Origin: Planctomycetota bacterium
GTDB taxonomy: Bacteria > Planctomycetota > Planctomycetia > Planctomycetales > Planctomycetaceae
DNA: 46,885 bases
Direction: 5' to 3'
NCBI GenBank assembly: GCA_027624335.1
Contig: JAQBWV010000017.1
Coordinates: 1 to 46,885 of the forward strand
The first letter of the stretch is position 1. Each line of letters begins with the position of its first letter. Under the pieces are notes generated by a model, which saw only the letters and a list, made by a program, of their open reading frames with translations, made no database searches and was not told the origin of the DNA. The position numbers were made by a program, and so were the translations under genes. Below, in pieces: positions 1 through 10,523 of this stretch.

Positions 1-92
1 TAATTGTCGACGGCGTCGTACACGCACTCGGGCTTCGGAAAGCTCGTCGCAGCGTTGTCGAGGTAAATCGTTTGTTGAACAGATGAGTCGAT
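1..92 (-). CDS. Cysteine desulfurase-like aminotransferase class V, N-terminal end (partial)
   Basis: Reading the minus strand from about position 68 down to 1 gives IYLDNAATSFPKPE followed by CVYDAVDN. This is the N-terminal signature of the cysteine desulfurase/selenocysteine lyase branch of fold-type I PLP enzymes, which take sulfur from cysteine. The rest of the gene lies outside the window. The frame is open only back to a TGA at 105-107, and that stretch has no ATG, GTG or TTG. The possible starts are ATC at 90-92, with an AAAGG about eight bases upstream, or ATT at 66-68. The family assignment rests on about 22 residues but the motif is distinctive; the start is unresolved. The gene is divergent from the WD40 lipoprotein at 251. 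Confidence 0.6.
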   Translation of the reverse strand, partial: MDSSVQQTIYLDNAATSFPKPECVYDAVDN

Positions 93-250
93 CTGACCGG
101 CCTTTCATAAAAGCCGAATGTGATTCTCCGGCCTGTTTTTCTGTCGTTCATCTCAGCTTAACAAATTACTCACGTAATCGTGATACGCCGTGCGTTTTGA
201 ACTTCCGGGGAACCTGCCCGGGGCGGAGTCATCCACGAGGCGCCAACCAA

Positions 251-3151
251 ATGACAACACAGCTCGAATTCAATAGTCGCGTTGCTCAAAGAATGCAAAG
301 CAGCGTTTCGCGATGTCTTGCCGGTCTGATTCCCGTCAGCCTGTCGCTTTTGATTTTTGCGGCGGGTTGTGGTGGTGACGATGATGATTTTGGTCCGACC
401 GTCATTCGCAGCACCGTCTCAGATAAAGATCCCCCGCCCGTAGAGACACCCGTCGTGGAGCCGGCCCCGGCGGCAAACACAGTCACTGAGATTGCTCCTC
501 AGAAACAGGACGAAAACGACGGAACGAGCACTGTCAGTTCAGCCCCGTCCGCGACACCAGTGTCGGCAGAGACTGACGATTCGACATCTGCCGTCTCAAA
601 CACACCAGTGATGGTTGTCAAATCGGACGGGCTCCCGACAGAAAATACGATACCGGAAACCAACTCTGAGATTGTACCGGCTGGAAAAGATGACCTTGCA
701 ATGCACGGTGGGCCAACGGTCGATCGAATTCCGACGGCAGGCAGCTTTGCTCGATCAAACGGAAATGTTGCCGTGTTCGCTGGAAACGACGAACACAGGC
801 TCGTCATTTTCGACCAGTACACCGGCCTGATGGTTTCAAGCTTTGAATACTCGGGCGAGAACTCCGTTACCACGGTGGCGACGAACCCAGACGGCGATCT
901 GGTAATTGCCGGCATGGCCGATGGAAGCGTTCGAGCTTTTCGGGCGGTTGACACAAGCGATTACGACGAATACGCCAAACGAATTCTGGCGAGTATTCAG
1001 CAGAATGCGGTTGGCGAGAAAGGGCACCTCGGCGCGGTCACTCAAACGTTGTTGCCGAGTAACGAAAGAGTCGTGACGGGTGGCGTCGATGGTCATATTC
1101 GAGTCTGGAAGATCGGCGACAAAGAGTCAGCTCAGGTTCTGCTGAGTGTTGTCCGCGACTTTTCAGCTCACAAGGCTGAGATACTCGCTCTTCACCAACT
1201 CAGTGGCAATCGCCTGATGTCAGCCGGGGCTGACGGTCAGATTCGGATCTGGTCGATCGATGACGAGGACACTCTGCCGACTGAAGTGGCCGAAGTCGGC
1301 AAAGAAATCACAGCCGTTTCGGTCAGTTCTGACGAAAAGACGATTGCCGTCGCACACGGCCAGGGTTCGATTCAGCTGCTTTCGCTCGAATTTTCCGAAG
1401 GTGAAACGGCGCAGCCGATCAGGAAAACCACGCCTGTCGGGACGGAGAAAATCCCAGAGATCGCGCATCCAGACAAAGTGCGAGCGGTCGCGTTATCAGC
1501 CGATTCAAAGCTGCTGCTGACAGGCTGTGACGATGGCCTCGTTCGAGTGTGGGATGTCGCGACCGATAAACTTCTGGAAGAAACTCTTCCGAAGGATGGG
1601 TCGCAGATTATCACTGTTGGATTTCCTTCACCGAACGCCGATCAGCGATTCCAACGGTACGTTGTCACGACAGATGCGGCAGGAGTTCTCCAGTGGTGGC
1701 CTTCCGGAGCCGACCCTCGCGACACAAGGCGAACCCGCAAAATTACTCAAGCAGTTGTTCGTTGTGAGCCTGCCGGTCTGTCTGTGAAGTCAACGACGAA
1801 CGAGTCAGCCGGTCCAGAGGAGTTAACGTCAGGAATGTCAGAAGAGTGCCTGACGTTACATAACCAACTTCGGGCTTCGACATCTGCTGGGAGTTTCGAT
1901 GTGAATCGAAAAGCCATACTGGCTGCTGAACCTCGACCGGCCGTTCGTAATTCCACCGCTGAAACTCCGTCGCTCGACGCTTCTTTCAAGACTTCATTTG
2001 ACTTCAAGACACCGATTCGACATCGGGATGCGAATGGCTCAGTGGAAATTGAATTTTCAGCAGATGGCAGTCAGATCGCCGTCGGTCGTCAGGAACCCAC
2101 GACAACAGAACAGCCTGAGTCGGAATTGCATTTGTGGGATCTGCCAACTGGTGTCGAGCTTCGACACTGGCCAGCTTTCTCTGGCAGATTGCAGCACCTG
2201 GAGATTGGCGGCAACGGTCAGAACTTAATGATGCTTCCGTCGGCGTTCGTACTCAGCAGATCCACCGGTCGTTCAACAGCCCTGAGTGAAACGCCGATGA
2301 TGGTCACACGGTCGCCAGACGGAAGGCATTTTGCCATCGGAGTTCGCGGTTCAGCACAGACGCTGGGGCCAGTCATTCGATTAATCGATGCACAAACTCT
2401 GCGTGAAGTCGCCGTCTTCGAATCTTACGAAAGCTATCCGACAGCGATGGCATTCAGCTCGGATGGCACCACTCTGGTCGCGAGTATCCGCGAACGGAAA
2501 GCTCACAAACTGATCGCACTTGAAGCCACATCGCTGAAGCAGACTCAGCTAATCGAAGAATACGAACATGAGCAGGCCTGGCTGCTTGCCAACAAAGTTG
2601 GCGGTACGAAAGCTGTCACGCTGATTCTGTTTTCGAAAGACGGACGACGCATCATGACTTACGGGGAGTACGACGCGGGCACTTTTCGAGTCGGCCTGTG
2701 GGAATCGAAGAATTCGGGATGGACCGAAGAGACAAAACTACGAGTCGAGACTCGCAAGCAGGTAATGGCCGAAGGTGTCGAGTCTCCGGCCCGTTTTCTG
2801 GATACTCGCGGCAGCCGACTCGTGCTGGCCGTCGCGACCGGATATCAGATTCTAAACCTCGACGAGCAGCGAGTTGAGAGAGAAATAAAACTTGAGTCGC
2901 AGGCAAAAAGTCGCATTGTTTCTCCGGACGGTTCGATGCTGGCTATCGGAACCGAGCAGGGAAAAATTCAGCTTTGGAAACTCGACAAGGAAAGTCCGAT
3001 GCGGGAATTCACTGCGCACCTTGGACCTGTTGTTGCCCTGAAGTTTTCGCCGGACAGCGCTCGTCTCGCAACGATCGGCGAAGAGAATGTTGTCAATATC
3101 TGGCAGCTTGATGATTGGGCTGGCCGATCACGACGGATTGCGAACCGGTGA
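251..3151 (+). CDS. WD40-repeat lipoprotein
   Basis: A 966-residue exported protein if read from ATG 251; the frame is open further upstream to 83, but that part lacks export features and would overlap the divergent promoter area. The N-terminus has a hydrophobic stretch ending in the lipobox FAAGC (Cys40), followed by an Asp run and a Pro/Thr/Ser-rich linker of about 130 residues, consistent with an outer-surface or periplasmic lipoprotein. WD40 repeats follow, with recognisable GH/AH starts and WD-type ends such as DGHIRVWKIG, DGQIRIWSID and DGLVRVWDV. A middle segment lacks clear repeats, and more repeats come at the C-terminus (EENVVNIWQL). WD40 propellers are binding scaffolds, and no catalytic domain is visible. 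ATG 293 is an alternative start that keeps the lipobox. It converges with the next gene across only 18 bases. Confidence 0.8.
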   Translation: MTTQLEFNSRVAQRMQSSVSRCLAGLIPVSLSLLIFAAGCGGDDDDFGPTVIRSTVSDKDPPPVETPVVEPAPAANTVTEIAPQKQDENDGTSTVSSAPSATPVSAETDDSTSAVSNTPVMVVKSDGLPTENTIPETNSEIVPAGKDDLAMHGGPTVDRIPTAGSFARSNGNVAVFAGNDEHRLVIFDQYTGLMVSSFEYSGENSVTTVATNPDGDLVIAGMADGSVRAFRAVDTSDYDEYAKRILASIQQNAVGEKGHLGAVTQTLLPSNERVVTGGVDGHIRVWKIGDKESAQVLLSVVRDFSAHKAEILALHQLSGNRLMSAGADGQIRIWSIDDEDTLPTEVAEVGKEITAVSVSSDEKTIAVAHGQGSIQLLSLEFSEGETAQPIRKTTPVGTEKIPEIAHPDKVRAVALSADSKLLLTGCDDGLVRVWDVATDKLLEETLPKDGSQIITVGFPSPNADQRFQRYVVTTDAAGVLQWWPSGADPRDTRRTRKITQAVVRCEPAGLSVKSTTNESAGPEELTSGMSEECLTLHNQLRASTSAGSFDVNRKAILAAEPRPAVRNSTAETPSLDASFKTSFDFKTPIRHRDANGSVEIEFSADGSQIAVGRQEPTTTEQPESELHLWDLPTGVELRHWPAFSGRLQHLEIGGNGQNLMMLPSAFVLSRSTGRSTALSETPMMVTRSPDGRHFAIGVRGSAQTLGPVIRLIDAQTLREVAVFESYESYPTAMAFSSDGTTLVASIRERKAHKLIALEATSLKQTQLIEEYEHEQAWLLANKVGGTKAVTLILFSKDGRRIMTYGEYDAGTFRVGLWESKNSGWTEETKLRVETRKQVMAEGVESPARFLDTRGSRLVLAVATGYQILNLDEQRVEREIKLESQAKSRIVSPDGSMLAIGTEQGKIQLWKLDKESPMREFTAHLGPVVALKFSPDSARLATIGEENVVNIWQLDDWAGRSRRIANR

Positions 3152-3169
3152 CCTGACTCCAGACAAGAA

Positions 3170-6100
3170 CTACTTCAACGACTGAAGGTAAGCGACCAGG
3201 TCGGCGAGTTGTTCGGGAGTCAGGTTGTTGGCGATGCCGACGGGCATCATCGATTCCTTCTTCTGTTGTCGGATTTCGATTTCGTCTTTCTTCAGAGACA
3301 TCGCGAGTCCGTTTGTCTGGCGCACCTGAACCTCGTCGGCACTTTCGCCGCTGACAAATCCAGTCACGACTTTTCCGCTGTCCATCACGAAGAGGTACGT
3401 GTCGAAGCCTTGAGCGATCTTCGCTGCGGGTTTCAAAATCGATTCGACCAGCTCAGCCTTCTTGTACCGTTTGCCGATGTCGACAAGGTGCGGACCCTTT
3501 GGCGTTTGGCCGTTGGCTGTCGTGTGGCACGCGATGCACGCCTGCTTTCTGAAGAGTGGCTCGCCGCGTTCGGCATCGCCTTCGGAATTGAGTGCGCGGT
3601 AGCTGGCGATTTCGGCCTCCAGATTTCCGATCAGATTCGGATCGCTGGGATCGACCTTCGCAATTTCGATGGCCATCTCCGGTTCCGCTTTTCGAGTCGC
3701 CACGGAAGCTGCCGTGGGCAGGCCCTTGATTTCAACCTTGTGAGCGGCCAGTTGCTGACCGGCCAGTTCGAGCGTTTGCTTATTCGCCTGTTGAAGAAAC
3801 GTTTTGATCACGGAAGCGATTCGCTCGCTCTGTTCCCAGGTCTTGCGGTCGTAGTAAGGCCCGTCTCGATCCGGTCGCGTGCCCCACCAGCCGCCGGTGT
3901 AGTCGCCCTCGCGATAGTAGAGGCGGATCAGCGTTGTCAGAATTTCCTGACGCGTCTCTGAATTGCGAACGCTGCTCAGGCTATTGATCAAACCTGATAC
4001 TGCCGCTTCATTGTGCATGTACTTGAGAGCCCACAAGGCACCGACTGAATACGGTCCCTCAAGAGCTTTCAGGCAGGCTTCAACCGAGTTCGTATTCTGC
4101 AAAGCACGGACGGCCAGGTGAGGAATCACTCGACCAGGATCAGCCTGCTTGTAAAGTGGTTCGCCCGTTGGTTTGGGATAGTCGGTAGCGCGAACCGTCA
4201 AAGGCAGGATCGCTTCCCCGGCTTCGGGGCGACCGATTCGTCCCAGGCAAATGAGAGCCTGACCGCGAACACGTGGGTTCTCATCTTTCAACGCGGCAAT
4301 GAACGGTTCCAGCGGCAGCTTGTCGAGACCCGCTTTACGATCGGTTAACGCTCGAAGTGCGTGCTCGCGAACGTCGGCGTCTTCAGAAACTTTGAGGAGT
4401 AAATCGCGAGCGGACTCTCCGGCGAGCTGGTTCAGTGTGTAAATCGCCGCGACTCGACCATACAGCGGAGCTGCTGGATCCATTGCCAGAACCGTCAGTT
4501 CGACGACGGCAACGTCAGCCTGTCCGAGATTGCTGGTAATCAAATCTCCTTCTGAAATCGTCGTTCGAACCGGCTTGCCGTTTCGGTTTTTAATCTCGGC
4601 ACCATGACGACGCAGAATTTTCAGCTGACTGTGTTGCCGAGCGACGGCGCTAGGCGAACTCAACAAAGCGACGAGCTGCTTTTCATCGAGCTGGTCGAGT
4701 TGCGGGAATGGCTTCGGCGTGAAATCGATCGGCGTTATCTGAGCGACGAAGCCGACGTTCGGTCCGTCGTACGCGAACTTGCCGTTCTTCCAACTGGAGA
4801 CGTACATCCGGCCGCTGCCGTCGACATCAATGTCTGTCGGCCGAGGGATCTTCAGGAAGACCTCCTGGTGAGGATCAAACGTCGCACCGTTGGCGGGCAG
4901 GTTGTGACGGTAGACGTTGCTCGTGCCCCAGTCGCAGGTGTAGAGCGTGTTGGAAAACTGCTCCGGCCAGCGAAGATCGTGAAAGAACATTGCACCGCAA
5001 CCGGATCCCCCGCCGTAATCAGCCAGCGGCGGCATGCTTTCTTCCGTGAAGTTCAGATAGAGCGACGGGTAACCGTACTCGCCCGACTGCAGAAGGTGAC
5101 TGAGTCGGATGTCCCAGCCGCCGCCATCGTTGGTGTTGTCTCGCGTGAAGACGTTCATGCAGGGGTCGATGCAGACGTCAAGAATGTTTCTCTGACCCCA
5201 GTTGTGGATCTCCATTTCCGTTCCGTCCGGTCGAACGCGAACAATGCCGCCGCCTCGACGTGAAAGAACCGTCCCGTCAGTTCCTTTTGCTTCTGTGAAA
5301 CCGAAGTCGCCGACGGCAATGTAGATCCAACCGTCGATGCCCATGCGGATTCCGTTGGTGGTGTGGTCAGCTCCGCGTTTGTTGACTTCGTCGGTCGAAA
5401 TGCCGGTAATCAGCGTGTCGTGCCGATCGGCCGTGCCGTCCAGATCGTCGTCGTGGTAGACGCTTAAGAACGGCGGATGCAGCACCCACAGCGAACCATT
5501 GTCGTAGAACAGACCTCGCGGATGGTCCATCGTTGCGAACGTGTTGATCCTGTCGGCTTGCCCGTCTCCATCGGTATCGATGCACCGCAGAACTTTTCCT
5601 CGTCCCGCTTCCTTGCCGAGCGAACCTTGCTCGTCGACGCCGACGAAAACTTCACCCGTCGCAGCCGCAGCCAGGCAAACCGGATAGTTCACATCCGGCG
5701 GAGTTCCAAACAGTGTGACGTTGAATCCATCCGGAGCCTGGACGTCGTAAACGCCGGCAGCAGCCCCGGCAACATCTCCAGCATTCTTTGGCAACGGTGG
5801 AAGTTCGCCTGCCGAAACTTCCAGCTCCCAGATCGATCCCCACATTCCGCCGTCTGCACCGAGAAACGTGATGCGTACATAGCGAGCGTCCGGCGCATCA
5901 ACCTTGTGAGTCTTGATCTTACCCGACTTTTTATTCTTCGATTCGTCGACAACCTGTTTCCAGTTTTCGTTGTCAGCTGAAGTCTCGACGACATAGCGGT
6001 ACGAGATTCCCCCGCCCTTCTCCCAGTGGATACGCAACGCTTTGACGTGTTCCGGTTGTTCGAGGTCGACCGTTACCCATTCGTCACCCTGCGCACCCGA

Positions 6101-7090
6101 CGCGCACCACCGAGTGTTCAATAAGCCATCGGTCAGTTGGTGTCGTTCATTGCCTCCCTGGACACTTTTGGATGTCACGGGCTTTTTGTAGGCAAGATTG
6201 TCCTCTCCGCAACAATTGCCAGCGATCGTTTGCGCCGCCGCTTGATTGACAGGAACGTTGACGAGTGCCCGAATCTCTTCGTCGATGTTTTCAGTACTGG
6301 GAGTGAAGCTGGCATCGATGTCTTTGTCGCAGGCCCACAACAAGCCTCGCGTGATCATGTCGAGGTACTTCGGCTCGACCATCGTTTCGTTGTAGTGGCC
6401 GATCGTCGTCGCAAAGACTCGGCCTTTTTCGTACTGGTTGGTCCAGACGCAGGTTTGAGGAACCCCGTCGCTCTGACGTTTCGCCTGACCGAGAGCCGTT
6501 GCCGTATCGAACAGCTTGATCGAGTGGTACAGCTCGCCTTTCGGCGCGACGAAGGTCTGGCCGAACTCCTTCATGATGGGGTGATCGGGTTTTACGTTGT
6601 CGACCGTGTACGAGTAATGAGGCCCGTGCCCCGGCGACTGCATCCCCACGAAATCGAACCACTGGTTATCGCCCGTTCGGTAACAGTGCATCGCGCAGTG
6701 AATCAGAATCGCCGGCAACCCTTCGCGATGCGGCCTGACGATGTTCTCGACGAAAGCCTTGTCCTTCACATCGGAAAAGCACTCGTTGTGTATGACAATG
6801 TCGAAGCCCTTCGACCAGTTCGGGTCGTCGTACACCGGCAGCGGTGTATTGGTCGTCGTGCCACCCTGATGAGCGACCGTCCAGACGACGTTGGCTCTGG
6901 CGGAAATACCTCGCGAAAGAATCAACTTCTGCCGAGCGTAGTCATGACAGCAGCCACCGGTTACGAGCAACGCTCGAATCGGCTGCGTTGGTTTCGCCTG
7001 GGGTTCCGCTAATGGTGACACGGTATCCTGAGCAAAAAGTGGAGCTGCGAATGCCGCCACGAAAGTCAACGCGAACACAAAACGCACCAT
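3170..7090 (-). CDS. ThuA-discoidin-membrane-bound dehydrogenase-HEAT-cytochrome c fusion protein
   Basis: A very large exported protein of 1306 residues. In order: a signal peptide (MVRFVFALTF, ending in an Ala-Pro-Leu-Phe-Ala-Gln region); a ThuA-like glutamine-amidotransferase-fold domain at about 35-255 (IRALLVTGGCCHDY, then a conserved HCAMHCYR); an F5/8 type C (discoidin) carbohydrate-binding domain at about 295-430; a planctomycete membrane-bound dehydrogenase propeller at about 440-800, rich in DxDxDG motifs (DTDGDGQADR, DDDLDGTADR); HEAT-like repeats at about 830-1010; and a C-terminal cytochrome c domain with ACIACH and a later SMMP that can supply the distal Met ligand. Known members of this type are thought to oxidise sugars or related substrates outside the cytoplasm and pass electrons to a bound heme; the substrate here is unknown. 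I chose ATG 7090; a TTG at 7111 is in frame but has no ribosome site. Confidence 0.85.
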   Translation of the reverse strand: MVRFVFALTFVAAFAAPLFAQDTVSPLAEPQAKPTQPIRALLVTGGCCHDYARQKLILSRGISARANVVWTVAHQGGTTTNTPLPVYDDPNWSKGFDIVIHNECFSDVKDKAFVENIVRPHREGLPAILIHCAMHCYRTGDNQWFDFVGMQSPGHGPHYSYTVDNVKPDHPIMKEFGQTFVAPKGELYHSIKLFDTATALGQAKRQSDGVPQTCVWTNQYEKGRVFATTIGHYNETMVEPKYLDMITRGLLWACDKDIDASFTPSTENIDEEIRALVNVPVNQAAAQTIAGNCCGEDNLAYKKPVTSKSVQGGNERHQLTDGLLNTRWCASGAQGDEWVTVDLEQPEHVKALRIHWEKGGGISYRYVVETSADNENWKQVVDESKNKKSGKIKTHKVDAPDARYVRITFLGADGGMWGSIWELEVSAGELPPLPKNAGDVAGAAAGVYDVQAPDGFNVTLFGTPPDVNYPVCLAAAATGEVFVGVDEQGSLGKEAGRGKVLRCIDTDGDGQADRINTFATMDHPRGLFYDNGSLWVLHPPFLSVYHDDDLDGTADRHDTLITGISTDEVNKRGADHTTNGIRMGIDGWIYIAVGDFGFTEAKGTDGTVLSRRGGGIVRVRPDGTEMEIHNWGQRNILDVCIDPCMNVFTRDNTNDGGGWDIRLSHLLQSGEYGYPSLYLNFTEESMPPLADYGGGSGCGAMFFHDLRWPEQFSNTLYTCDWGTSNVYRHNLPANGATFDPHQEVFLKIPRPTDIDVDGSGRMYVSSWKNGKFAYDGPNVGFVAQITPIDFTPKPFPQLDQLDEKQLVALLSSPSAVARQHSQLKILRRHGAEIKNRNGKPVRTTISEGDLITSNLGQADVAVVELTVLAMDPAAPLYGRVAAIYTLNQLAGESARDLLLKVSEDADVREHALRALTDRKAGLDKLPLEPFIAALKDENPRVRGQALICLGRIGRPEAGEAILPLTVRATDYPKPTGEPLYKQADPGRVIPHLAVRALQNTNSVEACLKALEGPYSVGALWALKYMHNEAAVSGLINSLSSVRNSETRQEILTTLIRLYYREGDYTGGWWGTRPDRDGPYYDRKTWEQSERIASVIKTFLQQANKQTLELAGQQLAAHKVEIKGLPTAASVATRKAEPEMAIEIAKVDPSDPNLIGNLEAEIASYRALNSEGDAERGEPLFRKQACIACHTTANGQTPKGPHLVDIGKRYKKAELVESILKPAAKIAQGFDTYLFVMDSGKVVTGFVSGESADEVQVRQTNGLAMSLKKDEIEIRQQKKESMMPVGIANNLTPEQLADLVAYLQSLK

Positions 7091-7448
7091 TGGCCAGGAC
7101 ACCTTCTTCAAAAATACAATCGTTGCGGAATAAAACGTGGAAACCTGGCAGCTTCAAACGGAAACGCGTCGCAGGATTCGGACTCGGCATTATGAACCTC
7201 GACGTCCACAAGTCAAAGAAGGTGTCGTGACTGCGCTAGCCAGCAGAAATCGACTGACACCCGCAGATACAACGTCCATCGCGAACACTTTCACACAGCC
7301 GCAATGTCCCCGACAATCATGACGTTCAGCAAATTCCTGTGGAATCTGATGAAAGCTGCAGTTGGTCGCTGCCGTCAACGCATTCCAAACCGTTAGAGAA
7401 AGAACAGTTGAAGTGCCTGCAGAGCCACGCTAAAAGGACTCCAGCAAA
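7091..7448. other. Intergenic region upstream of the ThuA fusion gene and the tRNA
   Basis: About 360 bases between the start of the ThuA fusion gene and tRNA-Val. Only short unconvincing open frames occur on either strand. It presumably holds the promoters for both flanking genes, but I could not identify clear -35/-10 boxes, and I see no repeat of note. Confidence 0.5.
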
Positions 7449-8121
<673 letters not shown>

Positions 8122-8410
8122 TCAAAGCGAAAGTGATGTGTCGACTCCTTCAACGGCGAGTTGAGGATGGGTTCTCGATGACCGTCTGCGTCCGTGGCAT
8201 GATCGGTGACCCACGAGTGAGGTGAACAGGAATTACGTCTTTGGCGGGAGTCTACGCTTGACGTGCTCAGACGAAACAGATCCAGCCGAACAGACAATGT
8301 CGCATCGTTTGACAGGGTCCAGTCGCCAGCACGGCGATAGGTTGCCAACAGTCGTGGGGAACAGTTCGAGAAGTTGAGATGCTGAGCATGATGCAGCAAA
8401 CGCCCCGTTT
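8122..8410. other. Non-coding or decayed region between integrase remnant and sulfatase
   Basis: About 290 bases with only short frames. A minus-strand frame across 7980-8399 gives no recognisable protein. It is probably residual sequence of the same decayed mobile element, but nothing in it can be named. Confidence 0.35.
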
Positions 8411-10015
8411 TCAGTGGGACTTCACGACTGGAATGTTCCTGACTCCGATGGGTTTGCGACCTGTCGGAGCCGTGCGTCCTGTCGTTCCAATCAGCTTCTG
8501 CAGCAGCGTCTGCATCTGCTCTCGACGGGGCGCTGCGGAGAAGAACAGATTGGTCGTTTCGCCGGGATCCTGTTCCAGGTGGAACAGCTGGCCGGTGGCA
8601 TCCGGCGCTGTCTCGGGCAGCGCGTAATCTTTCAACATGCCGCGGTCATAGTTGTTCCCGCCCGAACCCTTGTGATCCAGGTACTTCCACGGTCCCTGTC
8701 GCAGTTGAAACTCGCCTCGAAAACTTTGAGTGAGCATCCAGGGTCGAATTGGTTCGCTGTCCTGTCGAGTCCCCAGCATCGCGGGTAGCAGGTCGAAGCT
8801 GTCCACGGCAGCAGCATCGGGAAGCTCATGCCCAGCGACCGAGGCCAGCGTCGCAAGAATGTCCGTGGTATTCGCCAATTGACTGGAGACGTGCCCGGCA
8901 GGAATTCGTTTCGGCCAGCGGGCGATCAAGGGGACGCGATGTCCGCCTTCCCATCCGTCCCGCTTCATTCCACGAAATCCGCCTGCCGGATCGTGATTGT
9001 GGTCCTGCCTCATCCAGTCCGTGTGAACGGTTTCCGGACCGTTGTCGGAATTGAAGATGACCAGCGTGTTGTCATCGATCCCCAGACGATCGATGGCGTC
9101 GAGAAGACGGCCAGTCAAGGTGTCGAGTTCATAGATGAAGTCACCGCGTGGCCCGGCGCTGGTGGTGCCGTTGAACTCGTCGGCAGGCAGTACCGGAGCG
9201 TGCGAAATCTGTGTGGAAAAGACCGCAAAGAATGGCCGGTCCGGGAATCGTTTTCGGTGGTCGGTGATGAATTGAATCGTCTTGTCATAGAAGAGCAGGT
9301 CTGCATCCACGAAACGGTAGTCCGGAGACATCCAGCCTTCGTCGTTATCCCATCGCCACTTGCCACCCGGATTCGGTAGCCAGTCCTGATGATGTCGCTT
9401 ACTGGCCGGAACTGGAACGAGACCGTTCTCGATATAGATATAGAGTGGGTCGGTCGTCGGACAGTTGGGCGTAATAAAGGACTGGTCAAATCCCCGGTTG
9501 TTCGGGCCGTCTTCGAGAGGCGTACTCTTCTCATAATCAATCAGGAGTGAGTTCTCGAATCCTCCACTCAGCCGCTTTCCGGAGTTGTCATACCACGTCA
9601 GACCCACGTGCCACTTCCCGAAGACTCCAGTTCGATATCCCTGCTTCCTCAGCATCCCGGCGAGACTCAATTGGTCCGGCGCGAGGTAACTGGGACCGCC
9701 CGGACCTTCGAAAGCCGTCGAGTTCCGGCCCGTGCGGCACACCAGTTCGCCTGAAAACAATCCGTATCGTGATGGAGAGCAGATTGTCGATGGGCTGTGA
9801 GCATCCAGAAACCGGCCCCCTTCCGCCGCCATGCGATCCAGCCGAGGGGTTTTATATGCCGCGTTTGGATTATAGATCGACAGGTCGCCATATCCGAGAT
9901 CGTCGGCATAGACGATGACGATGTTGGGCAGTTCCTGAGCAATCGACGATGTTGGTGCAGTCAGCAACAGCGTCAATCCCGAGCACGTCAACGATTTAAG
10001 AAACGAACCCGCCAT
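8411..10015 (-). CDS. S1-family sulfatase (arylsulfatase-like), exported
   Basis: A 534-residue protein with an N-terminal signal peptide (hydrophobic residues about 8-25, Ala-Gln cleavage region). It then shows the sulfatase metal-site opening NIVIVYADDLGYGD (Asp38/Asp39). The CSPSR motif begins at Cys79, the residue converted to formylglycine by the maturation enzyme. A later metal-binding stretch is FNSDNGPE. These enzymes hydrolyse sulfate esters, often on sulfated algal polysaccharides in marine planctomycetes; the substrate cannot be told here. The start is ATG 10015 with GGAGG ten bases upstream. No maturase is encoded in the window. It stands alone on the minus strand, divergent from the DUF3472 protein. 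Confidence 0.93.
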   Translation of the reverse strand: MAGSFLKSLTCSGLTLLLTAPTSSIAQELPNIVIVYADDLGYGDLSIYNPNAAYKTPRLDRMAAEGGRFLDAHSPSTICSPSRYGLFSGELVCRTGRNSTAFEGPGGPSYLAPDQLSLAGMLRKQGYRTGVFGKWHVGLTWYDNSGKRLSGGFENSLLIDYEKSTPLEDGPNNRGFDQSFITPNCPTTDPLYIYIENGLVPVPASKRHHQDWLPNPGGKWRWDNDEGWMSPDYRFVDADLLFYDKTIQFITDHRKRFPDRPFFAVFSTQISHAPVLPADEFNGTTSAGPRGDFIYELDTLTGRLLDAIDRLGIDDNTLVIFNSDNGPETVHTDWMRQDHNHDPAGGFRGMKRDGWEGGHRVPLIARWPKRIPAGHVSSQLANTTDILATLASVAGHELPDAAAVDSFDLLPAMLGTRQDSEPIRPWMLTQSFRGEFQLRQGPWKYLDHKGSGGNNYDRGMLKDYALPETAPDATGQLFHLEQDPGETTNLFFSAAPRREQMQTLLQKLIGTTGRTAPTGRKPIGVRNIPVVKSH

Positions 10016-10523
10016 TATTGGTCAGCCTCCGGTTTCTGTGGGACAACACTCGATTTGTCGAGGCCCACCTAATGGAGTCATCCATATCGGTGGTCAGGTG
10101 GGCAAACTCCGTCATTTTGTATTTGAAGCCGTCGGACCTCCTGCTGACTCGATCAAGCGTTGTCTGGTTGTAATCGATGTTGAGATGCACAGCGAATTGT
10201 GAGACCTGCAGGTCAAACGCCGTACCCATGTGGTGGTTGCGGTCGATGAAATGGATGGCCTGATCGGTGATGGTTTTCATTACGTTTCAGATCGGGCGCT
10301 GCGGTCGATCCGCCGGAGCCCTTCTTCCATCGCTCTTGCAGGTATAGCCGTCTGAGAAGTCGCAGTCCTGCGCGGCCGGCCGGATCTGGCCCATCGTTTG
10401 TGCGCCTACGCCTGGATGCCGCAGAACTCGGCGCCGCTGCCGGTTGGGTCCCTGAACGCTTGCGGCATCCGTATAGTTAGTGGTTTGGTGAATTGTCATG
10501 AGCCTCGTGTGAGAGCCCGGAAC
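10016..10523. other. Divergent intergenic region between sulfatase and DUF3472 gene
   Basis: About 500 bases between two divergent genes. A 94-codon minus-strand frame (9996-10280) overlaps the sulfatase start and resembles nothing I know. A GC-rich stretch near 10373-10384 (GCGGCCGGCCGG) is locally self-complementary. No clear promoter boxes were identified. Confidence 0.4.
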
